Below, piece by piece: positions 9,706-20,621 of a stretch of 28,439 nt of DNA; position 1 is the stretch's first letter, and the number at the start of each line of letters is the position of its first letter. The stretch is from contig MU621300.1 in assembly GCA_025399215.1 (NCBI GenBank), positions 843 to 29,281 on the forward strand, given 5' to 3'. The position numbers and the translations under genes were made by a program. The notes under the pieces are model-generated. The model ran no database searches. It was not told where the DNA came from and saw only the letters and a list, made by a program, of their open reading frames with translations. This DNA comes from Globomyces pollinis-pini. Lineage: Eukaryota > Chytridiomycota > Chytridiomycetes > Rhizophydiales > Globomycetaceae.

Positions 9706-10518
9706 AACTTATGAATGTGATCAGAAATTGTTTTTTGGTATTAGGTTCTTCTTCAAAGTATATTCAGAAGCAGAACTAGGTTTTTCATCATTTCACATCA
9801 AATCAAACTGATATTGGTTGTATGTGAATAGATTCAGATAGAACCAATATCAATTTAGAATTATAAACATGTCAAACGGGGCCATTTACCCTTCTTTTGC
9901 AATCCAAAGAAAACAAAAGAGCAGTCATCAACCAGTCAATACCAAGGTATTAAAAAGCACTTCCCGCATGAGTAAATGTCCTTCGTTTCATCATCCATGT
10001 TGATAAAAGTAGCTTTGTTAGAAAACAAAGTACTATACAACTGACTCTACATATGATCCTGAAGAGTTGGTCGGTAATTTTCTTCAATTTTTTTTTTCAA
10101 ATTTATACTAATCCGGCTCGGCTCGTGCAATAACCAATCAAAATGGAGATGCTGACTTTAAAAGTTGGCCAAATAGTTGTGGACCACAGATGTAGACTTG
10201 GACAGTATGAATCAAACTACCCCCCTGTACCAAATTAATTAACTGCAGTGTTATACGGCTATATAGCTTGTTCATCATATTACTAGTGCTCATAACAATG
10301 ATGGTACAATCTGATTCGTGAATCATGTGCATCACAAACGACTTACTCTGAGATGTTTTGGTATAAACGGAATGAATATAATCTATTACACTCAATACAA
10401 TCCGTTCCTATTGGAGTTTACATTATATTATGTAAGTTCAGAAATTTTTCAATTCGTGAAGTTACAAGAACCTTCCATCTCACAATGATGAAGACAAATG
10501 GGTTCGAAACCCGATGAT
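9706..10518. other. Intergenic with a long hairpin
   Basis: About 800 bp without a supported gene. It contains the near-perfect palindrome at 9809-9852 and the 5' flank of tRNA-Trp. Confidence 0.5.
9809..9852. repeat. 44-bp near-perfect palindrome (hairpin)
   Basis: The two 22-nt halves are complementary at 19 of 21 positions with a 2-nt centre; the outer arms are TGATATTGGTT and AACCAATATCA. No run of T follows immediately. Confidence 0.75.
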
Positions 10519-10590
10519 GGGGTGGTAGCACAACGGTAGTGCATCGGTCTCCAAAGCCGAAGGTTGCGCGTTCGAATCGCGTCCGCCTCA
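10519..10590 (+). tRNA. tRNA-Trp (anticodon CCA)
   Basis: A full 72-nt cloverleaf. The acceptor GGGGTGG pairs with CCGCCTC (two G-T pairs), the D stem is GCAC/GTGC, the anticodon stem TCGGT/GCCGA, the loop CTCCAAA, the T stem GCGCG/CGCGT, the T loop TTCGAAT and the discriminator A. It has no intron. A pol III terminator TTTTTT follows directly at 10591-10596. Confidence 0.95.
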
Positions 10591-10746
10591 TTTTTTGCAT
10601 TCCAGCATTTTCGATGTTCAGAAATCGTTGTTCATCAGTTCCATCCCTTAATTTTGAGAAAATGAAAAGAAGCAAAATGTAATTGAAAATTGTTCGTTTT
10701 ATTTCATATTATCTAAACATAGGAAGCTGGATAAATATTTGCAGAT

Positions 10747-11927
10747 TTACTGCTGCTTTTTTGCATTACGTTTTACTCGGTTATAAGGGGTCATGTGAGG
10801 ATACATGATAAAGTTTACGATGGTCATTGGCCAAGATTTCACTTGTGGAAGATCATCGTAAAATTCCTTTGCAATCTCGCGAACCATTGGAAGTCTAGAA
10901 CCTGGTACACGAGGAAAGTCATGATGTTCATTGTGATAACCAACGTTATACGCAAAGCTAAGAGATTATTAAACTTTAAGACACTTACATATTCCAAATT
11001 CCATAATACGAGTAAGTTTCATACCCTTCGACGAAGACGTAATGCTCAGCAAGGAAATGTCCTGACATTGGGTGGAAACATCCAGCCAAGAAAGTTGAAG
11101 TTACAAAGTAAAGGAATGGATTTATTCCCCAGAAGTAAATCATTGCTCCCATGGATGAAAACTGGAATACCCAATTGATTGCGTGCCAACTGGTGAACGG
11201 TTGAAGTTTGACAAACATTGGACGTAAAGCTAATATAATTAAATTTCCTTCAATTAATGACATACCATAAAAGAGAATTTGGAAGAAGCAGAATACAATC
11301 TTTCCAATAAAACTGCTGAACAATACACCTTCGATTTTTGTAGGTAAATCAGTGTCAACTCCATCAGATCCTTGCAAAGTATGATGTTCCATATGGTAAC
11401 CACGGAAAGCAATACAGTAAGGGAAAGCCATTGGCAAATTCACGATCATCGCCAAATAACGATTGTAGTTGGGTTTTTCAAAGGCCAAGAAATGAGTAAT
11501 TTCATGAACGGCAAGGAATAGAGCGTGGGTGATTGTTGCACCGAAAACATAAGAAATGATCTATGATCAGTAAGATCAAACATACCCAATATTCGGCAGT
11601 CCACATTTTATCTTTAACGTAGTATGCCAACGCAAACTGGGCTAAAACTAAAGCAACGGAAGTATATTTAGTGATTGGACAATAACCAAACAACTCTTTA
11701 ATTTCGGGATATTTAGCAAGAATCAGCTTTCTTCTAGTCCTGTGAGGTTCGTCACTAGTTTCATCCCAAATGAAATCATTTGGTTTATGAGTGGGAAAAC
11801 CTTTATCAGTTGGTTGCAACGGAGGGTAGTCCCCGTCAAAAGGCTTTGAATTAGTAGGGAGCTTATTGTAATCACTCCACAACTGCTCCATTTTCTTGTC
11901 TTCCACCTTGGTTTCTTCAACAGTCAT
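10747..11927 (-). CDS. Sphingolipid (dihydroceramide) delta-4 desaturase
   Basis: Introduces the 4,5-trans double bond of the sphingoid base in the ER membrane (DES1/DEGS family). Three exons (11927-11586, 11560-10989, 10957-10747), introns 11561-11585 (25 nt) and 10958-10988 (31 nt), give 374 residues. The N-terminal Lipid-DES segment reads DFIWDETSDEPHRTRRKLIL. The three di-iron histidine boxes are HEITH (133-137), HMEHH (170-174) and HNEHH (313-317), the last in GYHNEHHDFPRVPGSRLP, a hallmark of this family. Several hydrophobic segments lie between. Start and length fit the family. It is divergent from MsrB across about 650 bp. Confidence 0.97.
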
Positions 11928-12578
11928 TTGGTTAGTAAAAAGTGAGAATTCAAACTTTATTTATCCAAAATGCGCCACCCGGTTTCTAAAACGAATCGAA
12001 TTCACTCGGTATTATTACTCATGCTCATTCACACTATCCAAAATTGGCTTTGTTTGCACTTTGTTTGTTTGTGGTGAATTCTATAAGTTGCTACTTCAAT
12101 CCTACGTGATTTAAAAATGTTTGATGTGGGTTTGATGTGAGGATCGGAATTAAAGTGCCTCCCGCCTACCAAGTCAACACAATTTTAATTTTTAAACATA
12201 TTTCGGCTTATGTACATGTCCTATTTACTAGAATCCCGCCTTTAGTTGAAAATGGTGGAGTTAAAATCGTTGGTTTCAGTCTAGATCTTTATTTTTTTTT
12301 ATTTTTTTCCTTTCCGTCTGAATTGAGCCACCCTTTTTCAATCCATCGGCATCGCGATTTGATAGTGCATTCTCACCAATCGAACAATCCTATCTTTTCC
12401 TTCCCATTATACATTTGCGCATTACAATGAGTAGATTTAAGAATCATAAAACCATGTTTTTTTTTAGAATTGGCAATGAGTTTGGATATAAAATCAAACT
12501 TGGTGTGCTGCTCGATCTACCAGACTCGATTATTTCGTGATTTCTTCATACGATATTCTTACACATATTTTCCCCCAC
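11928..12578. other. Divergent promoter region of desaturase and MsrB
   Basis: About 650 bp. It holds a T-rich/pyrimidine tract at about 12288-12315 and a TATAAAA at 12487-12493, 86 bp before the MsrB start. The ORF at 12137-12430 looks accidental. Confidence 0.5.
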
Positions 12579-13075
12579 ATGATTAGGAATTGGAATCGAT
12601 TAATATTACCATTGAAAACAAACAAGCTACTATTACAATTTAACAATGTAAGATACAACCATCAACCCAAGGCAAAGTCAGAAAGGGAATGGGAGAGTAT
12701 CTTAACAGCAGCGCAATTCAAGATTCTACGTTTAAAGCGTACGGAACCTCCTTGGAGTGGTTCTTACAACAAAACTTACGAGGAAGGAACTTACTTCTGT
12801 TCAGGCTGTGATACTCCCCTATACAACTCAAGAACTAAATTCGACTCTGGCTGTGGATGGCCAGCATTTTATGGTAAGTGACTTTGACAATTTACGAATA
12901 AGAATCCATACCAGGGAGAGTCAACAGGATTCCTGAAGCAGATGGGAGAACAGAGATAGTTTGTAACTCTTGTGGGGGACATCTTGGACACGTATTTGAA
13001 CGTGAAGGATTTGACACACCCACTGATGAACGACATTGTGTCAATTCAATATCTTTGACTTTCAAAAAACCATAA
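12579..13075 (+). CDS. Peptide-methionine (R)-S-oxide reductase, probably mitochondrial
   Basis: MsrB reduces methionine-R-sulfoxide in proteins. Two exons with a 41-nt intron (12874-12914) give 151 residues. Zinc is bound by C74xxC77 (FCSGCDTPL) and C115xxC118 ([12 protein letters not shown]). The catalytic cysteine is C140 in [11 protein letters not shown], the usual H-C-[IV]-N-S context, and the GCGWPAF motif is intact. The start is the first ATG (12579); the frame is open farther upstream but without ATG. Residues 1-29 ([20 protein letters not shown]...) are basic and lack acidic residues, as a mitochondrial presequence would. The gene is followed by the carnitine-pathway dioxygenase on the same strand 112 bp later. 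Confidence 0.95.
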
Positions 13076-13187
13076 ATAGCTCCCTTTATGAATAAAAACT
13101 ACTAAATAAAATACTGGTCTTGTCATAGCCATAGGACCCGATGGGTCATCAACGCCTTCATCTCCGACTTACTTGTTTCCACTACTG

Positions 13188-14677
13188 ATGCAATCAATAC
13201 TCAAAAATTCAATCCAGTCCACTAAATTAAAGTTGGCATTCAAACATCCAACTCCATTGAACCGTTCTTTTGTCACCCTACCAAAACCATCTGTAATCAA
13301 ATGCATTACAATCTAATGACATGTAGTTGAAGAAAAATTACCCTTCTGTAACTCTCAATACAACTCCAGATGAAAAATTGGTGAGCATTTCGTTTCCAAA
13401 TGGAAGTCAGACCTCATTGTAAATGTATCACTTACTAATGATCCTAGCCATGGTATCTGGTTAAGAGACCATTGCAGATGTCAACAATGCTTTCATCCCA
13501 TTACCAAGCAAAGGCTGTTAGATACGTCAAAAGTATTACCATTGTTTGTTTATTATATAGATTTCACTTGATGCAATTCCAACATCTACTAAAATTAATG
13601 AATCCAATGAATTACATGTTCAATGTACATCTTTTCATTTTAACAGGTAGGGGATGATGGTCATCAGAGTGTTTATCCATTGACTTGGTTGGAAAAGAAT
13701 TCCTACTACCCAGATATTGCTAGAAAAATCGAAGACAGGTAATTGTAATTGAGTCCCTTATCAATTAGAGAAGTCAAACTATGGGGTTCAAATTTAATTA
13801 ATCAATTACCAATTACCCCATACCGCGAAGTAATTTTACCCCAATTGACAGTAGATTATGGACAGCGATGAAGGATTAAAAAAGTGGTTGACTAATATTG
13901 ATTCTTTTGGTCTTGGATTTGTTAGTGATGTGCCCAAGAATTTAGAAGATACAAAGAAATTGGCAGAACGCATTACCTTTGTACGAGAAACTCATTATGG
14001 AGGGTTTTGGGATTTTACTGCTGATTTAGCTCATGGGGATACTGCTTATACGAATATAGCTTTACCAGCACATACTGATACCACTTATTTTACTGATCCT
14101 ATTGGGTATACTTGAAATATTTGATAGAAAGGTTACAATTTTTCCATTTGGTACATCATGAAGGGACAGGTGGTGAATCTTTATATGTTGATGGATTTAA
14201 TGTCGCCTTACAACTAAAAGAAGAGAATCCTGAAGCCTTCAAATCATTAACAGAGATATTAATTTCTGCACACTCTGCTGGAGATGCAAATACACTTATC
14301 CAACCAACTCCACTATTTTTTCCAATTATAAAGCTTGATCCAACTACAGGTAAATTTCATTGAATTCAACATCAGGGCATTTACAACAAATTAGATTTAA
14401 TAACGATGATCGATCGATATTAAAACAGAGTAAACCTCAGAAAATATTAGAATTTTATTCAGCATTACAAGAATGGACACGAATTTTACGTAAACCCGAG
14501 AATGAATTATGGGTGAAATTAAAACCCGGTACAGCCGTTATTATGGATAACTGGAGAACGATGCATGGACGAGCATCCTTTACAGGAACACGTAGAATGA
14601 TAGGAAGTTATCACAATTGGGATGATTATCGATCCCGAGTTAAAACTTTACTTCATAATGAAAGAGATCAGATTTGA
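13188..14677 (+). CDS. Epsilon-N-trimethyllysine hydroxylase / gamma-butyrobetaine dioxygenase family (TMLH type)
   Basis: A 2-oxoglutarate/Fe(II) dioxygenase that hydroxylates trimethyllysine, the first step of carnitine synthesis; the related GBBH performs the last. Eight introns (13293-13326, 13419-13447, 13533-13560, 13625-13650, 13739-13768, 13830-13854, 14106-14131, 14350-14375; 25-34 nt) give 421 residues, the length of animal TMLH. The N-terminal zinc site is C75-x-C77-xx-C80-x-H82 in WLRDHCRCQQCFHP. The iron ligands are H238, D240 (LPAHTDTTYF) and H385 (DNWRTMHGRASF). GTGGESLYVDGFN also fits TMLH. Residues 1-35 are basic and may target mitochondria. TMLH is favoured over GBBH by length and the HTDTTYF/GGESL context, but the assignment between the two is not certain. 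Confidence 0.93.
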
Positions 14678-14787
14678 AAATAAAATTAAAATTAAACTTT
14701 TAAAATTTGGAATTAAAGTGTGTCACAAAATGTCACATCAAAGGTGTTTGAAAGTTGAAAATTGGAAAAAATTTCTCTACTTTTCAA

Positions 14788-15135
14788 ATGGCAGTAAGTC
14801 TATCCATCCATCCATTAATACAACAATATAGAAACGAACAAAAAAAGTAGGTGTCACTGGTAAATATGGTACTCGTTATGGTGCTTCATTACGTAAACAA
14901 GTAAAGAAAATGGAAATCACACAACACGCCAAATACACTTGTACTTTCTGTGGTAAAGATTCCGTTAAACGTACTGCTGTCGGAATTTGGAAATGCAAAG
15001 GATGTAGCAAGGTTTTGGCTGGAGGTGCATGGACTGTCAGTACCACCGCTGCTTCCACTGTTCGTTCTACCATCCGTCGTCGTAATTTATTATTATTTAT
15101 TTACCTTTCTAGTTCGTGAATTAAACGAAGCTTAA
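14788..15135 (+). CDS. RPL43: 60S ribosomal protein eL43 (L37Ae)
   Basis: A large-subunit ribosomal protein. Exon 1 is only ATG GCA (14788-14793); introns are 14794-14831 (38 nt) and 15082-15112 (31 nt). The 92-residue product is exactly the family length. It begins [20 protein letters not shown] and has the zinc ribbon C39-x2-C42 (YTCTFCGKD) and C57-x2-C60 ([15 protein letters not shown]). It ends RELNEA. The second intron splits the Leu codon of IRRLREL. It lies 110 bp behind the TMLH gene on the same strand. Confidence 0.97.
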
Positions 15136-15467
15136 ATGGATTTCATCATTTACGAAAATACATTTTATTAAATGGATTTTGTTAAAATAAATTGTTATCT
15201 CACAAGCATCAACTTCTTTTCAATTTATTAACAGTTTTTACGTACAAAGAAGATTCATTGATCACTTCCAATCTTAAAATGAATCAATTTTTGATCAAGT
15301 TTAAATGTATATATTAATAATTGATCAAGCCTTAACATAATCAGTTTATTCTGACACGCACCTAGTTGTCATTATCCATTTTATACAAATTTGTTTTATA
15401 TGGTTTTAAATAAGTAACATTCTAATTTTGATCTTCTGTGGAGAGTACATATAACTAGGGTAAGAGA
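15136..15467. other. Intergenic between convergent genes
   Basis: 332 AT-rich bases with 3' UTR-like composition. Two copies of TTGATCAAG-type sextets (around 15291 and 15322) are the only pattern seen. Confidence 0.4.
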
Positions 15468-15641
15468 TCAAATAAATACCAAATAGAATATTGATAAGGT
15501 CCAAGAAAATATGACAAAGAATAAGCAAGATTTAACAGCTATACACGTTGTGCATACAAAAGATGATTGCTTTTTACGTTGCAAAGGTATAGACATTCTA
15601 TCGTTTGCATTTGGTTCAACAATTAGTTTATAATCATCCAT
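15468..15641 (-). CDS. Possible small tail-anchored membrane protein (57 aa)
   Basis: An ATG-initiated ORF (MDDYKLIVEPNANDR...) with a hydrophilic N-half, a Cys-rich join (FVCTTCIAVKSC) and a C-terminal hydrophobic helix (LFFVIFSWTLSIFYLVFI) running to the stop. Just before the ATG is an intron-like acceptor (TTTTTACTAG), so a 5' UTR intron or an upstream exon is possible. There is no homology I recognise. It could also be chance. Confidence 0.3.
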   Translation of the reverse strand: MDDYKLIVEPNANDRMSIPLQRKKQSSFVCTTCIAVKSCLFFVIFSWTLSIFYLVFI

Positions 15642-15716
15642 GATCAAGTGTCCTAGTAAAAACAGACAAAATAAAATCAAAACAAAAACAGTATAATTTA
15701 CAACTATTTTATAAGG

Positions 15717-16885
15717 TTAAAAGATAGATTCAAAGGCTTGCTTTCCATCATCATACTTTTCAATTCGAATAATGGCACTAAATTATGTAAGAAATAACTA
15801 GTAAGTACCGATATAATTCATTTGCAAAATTAGTGGCATCATTTTTGGAGATTATAATATCACCATCTTGATATGGATTATGAAATCTAATACATACATC
15901 TTCAGATGGTAATATGTTTGAATAAGATTCAAATATTGATATATAACCTACCCTAATCAGCATTGATAATGGAGTACATGAGGTTTTAGTTTGGTATAGG
16001 GTATCTTTGTAGAAATATATAAAATGTATAAACCAATTTGAAATATAATCAGTTTCAATTTGGTGATCCTCTTGATAATCATTCAATTCACGTAAACTTC
16101 CTATCATCTTTAATATGTTTTAAATCGTACCTTTGATGTTTAGGAAATTACAAATTAAATAAAATAAACAATCTTGATTTGGATATAATAACCAAAGAAT
16201 ATTCCGACAGTTTGCCCAATAACTTACTTGAAGAAATCAATTATTTTTAAAGTTACCAATATGATGTAGTTTGGACACTCTGTAATCCAATGAATAGTAT
16301 TTTTCAAATAATATGGCCTTTTCTGGATCAAACAAGTGAACTCTGATACTCCTATAAACATCAATATTGAAAACACGTTTACACAGTCATTGATATTGGT
16401 AAACCATCCGTCTCTTTGATAGTAAAATGAATATTTGAATCAAAACGTCTTTGTAAGTGATTTGAATAAATATTTGATAGGTCTACGATTAGGACAGTTA
16501 ACATTACTGTGTTGAGTGGATTGAAGTTTAAGGATAAAATCATCAATGATGGTATGATAGTCTTGAGTCGTTTTCAATGACAATTCAAAACAAGCATCTA
16601 CATTAAATAAATCCTAATGAATTCAATACCAGATGGTGAGGTTGTAATCCACTTGTTCAATTTAACTTGATGGAAAAAGTCTATTTATAAGATATAATCC
16701 AAGTTACCCCTGTAAAGACTTCTACCAAGTACATCACGTATCATATTAATCACAAATTGTTTATGTTCCAGGTGTTCTTGGTCAGATTGTAAATATAGTA
16801 TTGAATCATTTAACATTTTAGTGAATTGTTTGTGGAAACGTAATGACAATGATTGAATAGAATTTTCATTGGGTTGATTCATCAT
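15717..16885 (-). CDS. Unrecognised multi-exon gene, 3' half unresolved
   Basis: The 5' part is well supported. It starts with ATG at 16885 (MMNQPNENSIQ...), with introns 16681-16707 (27 nt), 16598-16629 (32) and 16483-16507 (25). A further 31-nt intron (GTAAAC...TATAG, about 16358-16388) then gives a continuous frame. Readable segments are LYRDFFHQVKLNKWITTSPS, DACFELSLKTTQDYHT, RRFDSNIHFTIKETDG and SIRVHLFDPEKAILFEKYYS. From about 16250 to 16110 three splice choices give different frames. The frame from 16107 downstream (IGSLRELNDYQ... NILPSEDVCIRFHNPYQDGD), joined by a 31-nt intron to AIIRIEKYDDGKQAFESIF and a stop at 15717, may be the same gene or a separate short one. No domain is recognised. 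It is divergent from the 16971 ORF. Confidence 0.5.
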
Positions 16886-16970
16886 AGTGGTGAATTACTA
16901 GGCGAAAAAAATGTTAGGAGAACCGATAATTCAGAATTGAATCCAATAATGAAAAAGGGGTCAAATATAA

Positions 16971-17295
16971 ATGGCGAATCCGATGTTTATGAAACACTTA
17001 TTCAAAAGTCCTGAATCACACAAAAAATTAAACAGGTTTAATGGGACCGTTTACGTAATCGTAAAGTATAGTTTTATTCTCTTCATTTTGAACTATGGTA
17101 CTCAGTCATCCTGGAACCTAACGTACATTTTTAATGATCAGCAATCTGTCTCATTTGGTGAATCACCTCCAGTTGGTCACCAGCCAAAAAAAAGCAAAAA
17201 TCAAAACTTTGGATGAAGAACAGACCTTTAATAAGCCCAAAATCCATATACCGTTCTTTCAAAACTTATCCGAATTCCTTCATCCGCTTTCATAA
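16971..17295 (+). CDS. Possible small gene, model uncertain
   Basis: It begins MANPMFMKHLFKSPESHKKL, 85 bp from the divergent start at 16885. Read straight through it ends at 17216 (81 residues, composition turning odd after residue 22). A single 106-nt intron (17036-17141) would instead join to NLSHLVNHLQLVTSQKKAKI and TLDEEQTFNKPKIHIPF, ending at 17295, a more protein-like 72-residue product. That intron would be far longer than any other single-unit intron in the window and shows no internal AG|GT junction, which counts against it. No family is recognised. Confidence 0.3.
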
Positions 17296-17386
17296 TCAAT
17301 CCATGTTGATCATTAAAAGTAGATTTCAATGTAAAAATATCACGTCATCCATAAATAAACAAACAATCGGTTAAACTTTTAAAAAA

Positions 17387-19872
17387 ATGACCAGTCAAGG
17401 AAAACTACAACAACTATTATGGTCATTTTGTCAAGTAAACACTATGTACTAATCTTAGTTGATGCAAAAATATGCTACAGGGGAAATTACATCCGAATCG
17501 GAAATTCCAAGAGTATTAAAATGGTTTATACACACTTTTCAATCCATGCCAATTCATGTATACGGTTCGTAACTCATAGATAGGAATTTCGATATATTTA
17601 TATAAGATCATTATGCTTTTGGGCGTTGGAATTGTAATTATCAACATGAATTAAAATATTAGATTACAATCAAAGATTATATTACTAGAAATCAATAATA
17701 AACAGGAGATATTGGATTTAATCGAAAAATGTTTATATCTACAACCAACATCAGATATGATACCATTATGGTAATGGTTAGTAAATTCATTTGAAAGTAT
17801 GATTGATTTAACGCAATGGTTAATTGTTCATGATGGGCAATTGATTATACCAGATGAAAAGATTACATCAGAAGTTTTAGCGATATTTCACGCTGCTTGG
17901 GATGTAAAATTGTTTATATTAACCATTAGAATATCTATATTCAACCATATCAAAAACCTAGCGATGGTAATTTAGATAAATTGGAATCATTGGTTAAAAA
18001 TCCACGTACTTCTTCTGATACTATGAACCAGTTGATCAAAGGTGTGAGAGAAAATTTGGTAATTCAATGATCATTTATTTCAGAAACGGTTTCTAGCATT
18101 ACAACACAGTCTTCCTTTGGAACAATCAATTACTGATCCATCCATTAAATGTCTTAAAATGAAAACAGAACAATTATTAAGAATCATTACAGGTTTTCTT
18201 ATTGTTTCTGAATCTAGGTTTTGTTGAAAGGAAATATGTATCATTATGTATCCATCCGGTTCTGGATGGATTATCAACTTATATACTCTCTCTTTATGAT
18301 CCTGATCCGTTTTCAGGATTGCTTGATGCTGCTAGAGAGCAAAAAGCAATTTTACAAGATATATTGAAATCTGTAAACTCGAATTTTAATGTTTACTTGT
18401 AGAGTATCATAGATGATAATACTTCCAATCCTCCTTCCTTATATTTTCAAAAGAAACAACATTCGATAATTGAGGTAATGATGTCACTGTTAACCAATGT
18501 TTAGAGTTTGCAAAAGAAACGAAATTCACAATTGAAACGAGAATTACTGGTGAAGACTATCAGTCATCCAGTTCCAAGTGTAAACACATGAATTAACAAT
18601 ATAGACCGATCCATTCAAAGATGCTTTGGAAGGGAATATAAACGAGTATGATAGTGATGAAGAAGACGAGAATTTGTTGATCAAAGTAAAGGATATTTGG
18701 GTAGAGATGGATCCCTTAACAAATCGACTTATTAATGCCAAAAATATTGATTTCTTTGGTTTAACAGAACAGCCTGGGGTATTTGCTTCTGAACATTCAG
18801 GAAGGATGCATTTAACAACTAACGAACTTCAATGGTATGGTCTTCCTAAAGAGTTACAAACAAAAGCTATCGAGGCCAAGAAGAAGCAATTGCTATCCAA
18901 AGCAATGTCATTACCATTATCGTCTATCCGTTCATTTATATTAGAACCTTTGAATTCTAAACGGACTTGGGCACAACAACTTAGAGAAAAGGATCCATTC
19001 TCTCTTTCTGTGAAAGCGATGAAATCATTGTATGTGGATGGAGCAAAGGAGACAATCATGAACAATTTTGATTGTTTAACTGTTACCACAAAAGAACAGG
19101 TGTTTAGATTTTTCCCTTTTAATAGAGACCAATCAACTTTTCTTCGAACTGCATTAGAGGAATGCTCAACGGTCAAATCAAACTATCAAGAACCATTGGT
19201 GAAGCGCATACTAGTAAATCATTAAACCCTAAAGAAAACTAGACTGAAAATTTATTCCAACAAAGAGAACAGATCCTTAGAAAATTGATTACAGAAGAAA
19301 ATCCATGGATTGATAACTATGCTGGAATTTCGAAAAGCGTGATGAAGATTACTGATGATTTAAATGATGAACCAACAAACGTTTTAATGGAACAATTATT
19401 TCATTCTTGCCGGTTGGAAAACGCGGTGACGAATGAAACTGTTATTATCTTACAGGTAATTCAAACAATCAATGGTTTATGTTGTAGCATTATTGGGTGA
19501 TATCAGTGACTGAAACGGCTCGATGCAATCTGTTACGTATTGTTGATAGAATATTAGATCCTCAAGTGATGCAAAAAGTAGATCCAGCATTCTGCATCTT
19601 GCATCAATGGCTGTTGGGGTTGGAAAGAAATGTAAATGCTTACAAAAGGTATTCTCAATTACTTATAACTGAATAGTCCTTTGGTTTGTATGATGCTTTT
19701 AAGATTAATTAAAAAATGTAAGAGAATGATCATGCAGCCAGTTACTCCATTAGTCAAAAGTCATACGGACAGTATTTTCGAAAACTGGCAGCAATTCTCA
19801 AGTTGGTTGACCAGTTTTAACATTCATCTTCTAGCATTGGACAAGGAGAAAGAGGAGAAAAGTGATGTGTAA
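17387..19872 (+). CDS. Large conserved-looking orphan protein (705 aa, 13 introns)
   Basis: Introns: 17435-17458, 17569-17606, 17634-17662, 17771-17797, 17904-17929, 18059-18083, 18193-18217, 18373-18402, 18475-18504, 18580-18604, 19214-19242, 19456-19487, 19649-19676 (24-38 nt). Their removal leaves exactly 706 codons and resolves two apparent defects, a frameshift near 17650 and a TAA at 17772. The N-half is helical (LLWSFCQLMQKYATGE, IIPDEKITSEVLAIFHAAWD, LLDAAREQKAILQDILKS) like a HEAT/ARM-type repeat protein. An acidic linker (EYDSDEEDENLL) follows at about residue 390, then VKDIWVEMDPLTNRL, a basic helix EAKKKQLLSKAMSLPLSS, and a helical C-terminus ending in a charged tail. There is no signal peptide or membrane segment. 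I do not recognise the family; candidates are a vesicle-trafficking or cytoskeletal scaffold, without evidence to choose. Confidence 0.85.
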
Positions 19873-19997
19873 ATTTGATCAATAAATAAACTGTTAATCA
19901 GCTTTGTGATTCGTATTCGGGTTTGTTTAATCGATCTGTATTTTCGCATTGAATATGACTGGCATAGGATTAAAAAGTTTTCCAGAAACACTTGTGA

Positions 19998-20441
19998 ATG
20001 AAAATAGACGACTACACACCAACAGAGGAAGAAAAGAAGATTGTATTAAAATCAAATATGCTATTTCTAACTATATACGGATCTGCCACCGTCGCTGGGT
20101 TTGGGCTTGGAGTGGGAATCACCCATTTACGCAAGAAACCCTTTAAATCATTCCGCACAATGCTGAGTATATTTATGTATGGAGTTACTGGTGAATTAGT
20201 AGGACGATACCTAGGACAATATACTGCAATGCAATCATTGAAGGTCAATCTTCCATTACAATCAGAGCTAAGGGGAATAATGTTCAAGTACTAACCACGA
20301 TATTAACACCATAGGAATGAAAATGTGATAAAGGTTCAAAGAGAAAATGAATCTAATGTTGATGATCTTGCACCACAGAATACGATTCCAGTTCAATCCA
20401 AAAATGTCAAGTATAATGCATATGGAGACATCCTAGAATAA
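19998..20441 (+). CDS. OCIA-domain-like small membrane protein
   Basis: Two exons with a 27-nt intron (20288-20314) give 138 residues. Residues 5-20 (DYTPTEEEKKIVLKSN) and two hydrophobic Gly-rich helices (about 22-42 and 53-72, the latter with GVTGELVGRYLGQ) have the OCIA-domain layout of a T-x-EE-x-x helix followed by paired membrane segments. The C-terminus KYNAYGDILE resembles the NKYGDxW tail of animal OCIAD1. OCIA proteins act in mitochondria and endosomes in animals. The similarity is by motif and order only; a mitochondrial inner-membrane assembly factor is an alternative. The gene follows the 705-residue orphan by 125 bp, same strand. Confidence 0.6.
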
Positions 20442-20621
20442 ATTGATTGTATATTTGATGTTCCCGAAAGTGTTTAGAGAGTCAAGTGATGACCATTTGG
20501 TTATAATGACCATTTCATTACTAATGATGTGTTACACAAACGATGCACATGACTGGTCACATAATACGGGCTAATTGATCTGTTGATTACCATTTTATCT
20601 TTTCATTCCATTTCCTTCAAT

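Noticed and set aside
10138..10395. 85-codon minus-strand ORF
   Set aside because: No ATG at the start, no recognisable motif, no splice-linked neighbours.
10418..10675. 85-codon minus-strand ORF over tRNA-Trp
   Set aside because: It is the antisense of a complete cloverleaf and has no protein feature.
12137..12430. 97-codon ORF upstream of MsrB
   Set aside because: Runs through a pyrimidine tract and looks like promoter sequence; no protein feature.
17634..17662. Apparent 1-nt frameshift in the 705-residue gene
   Set aside because: A 29-nt GT-AG intron, together with a 38-nt one upstream, restores the frame without any indel.
17771..17797. Apparent in-frame TAA at 17772 (possible codon reassignment)
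   Set aside because: A 27-nt GT-AG intron removes it in frame, and other genes use TAA as a normal stop.
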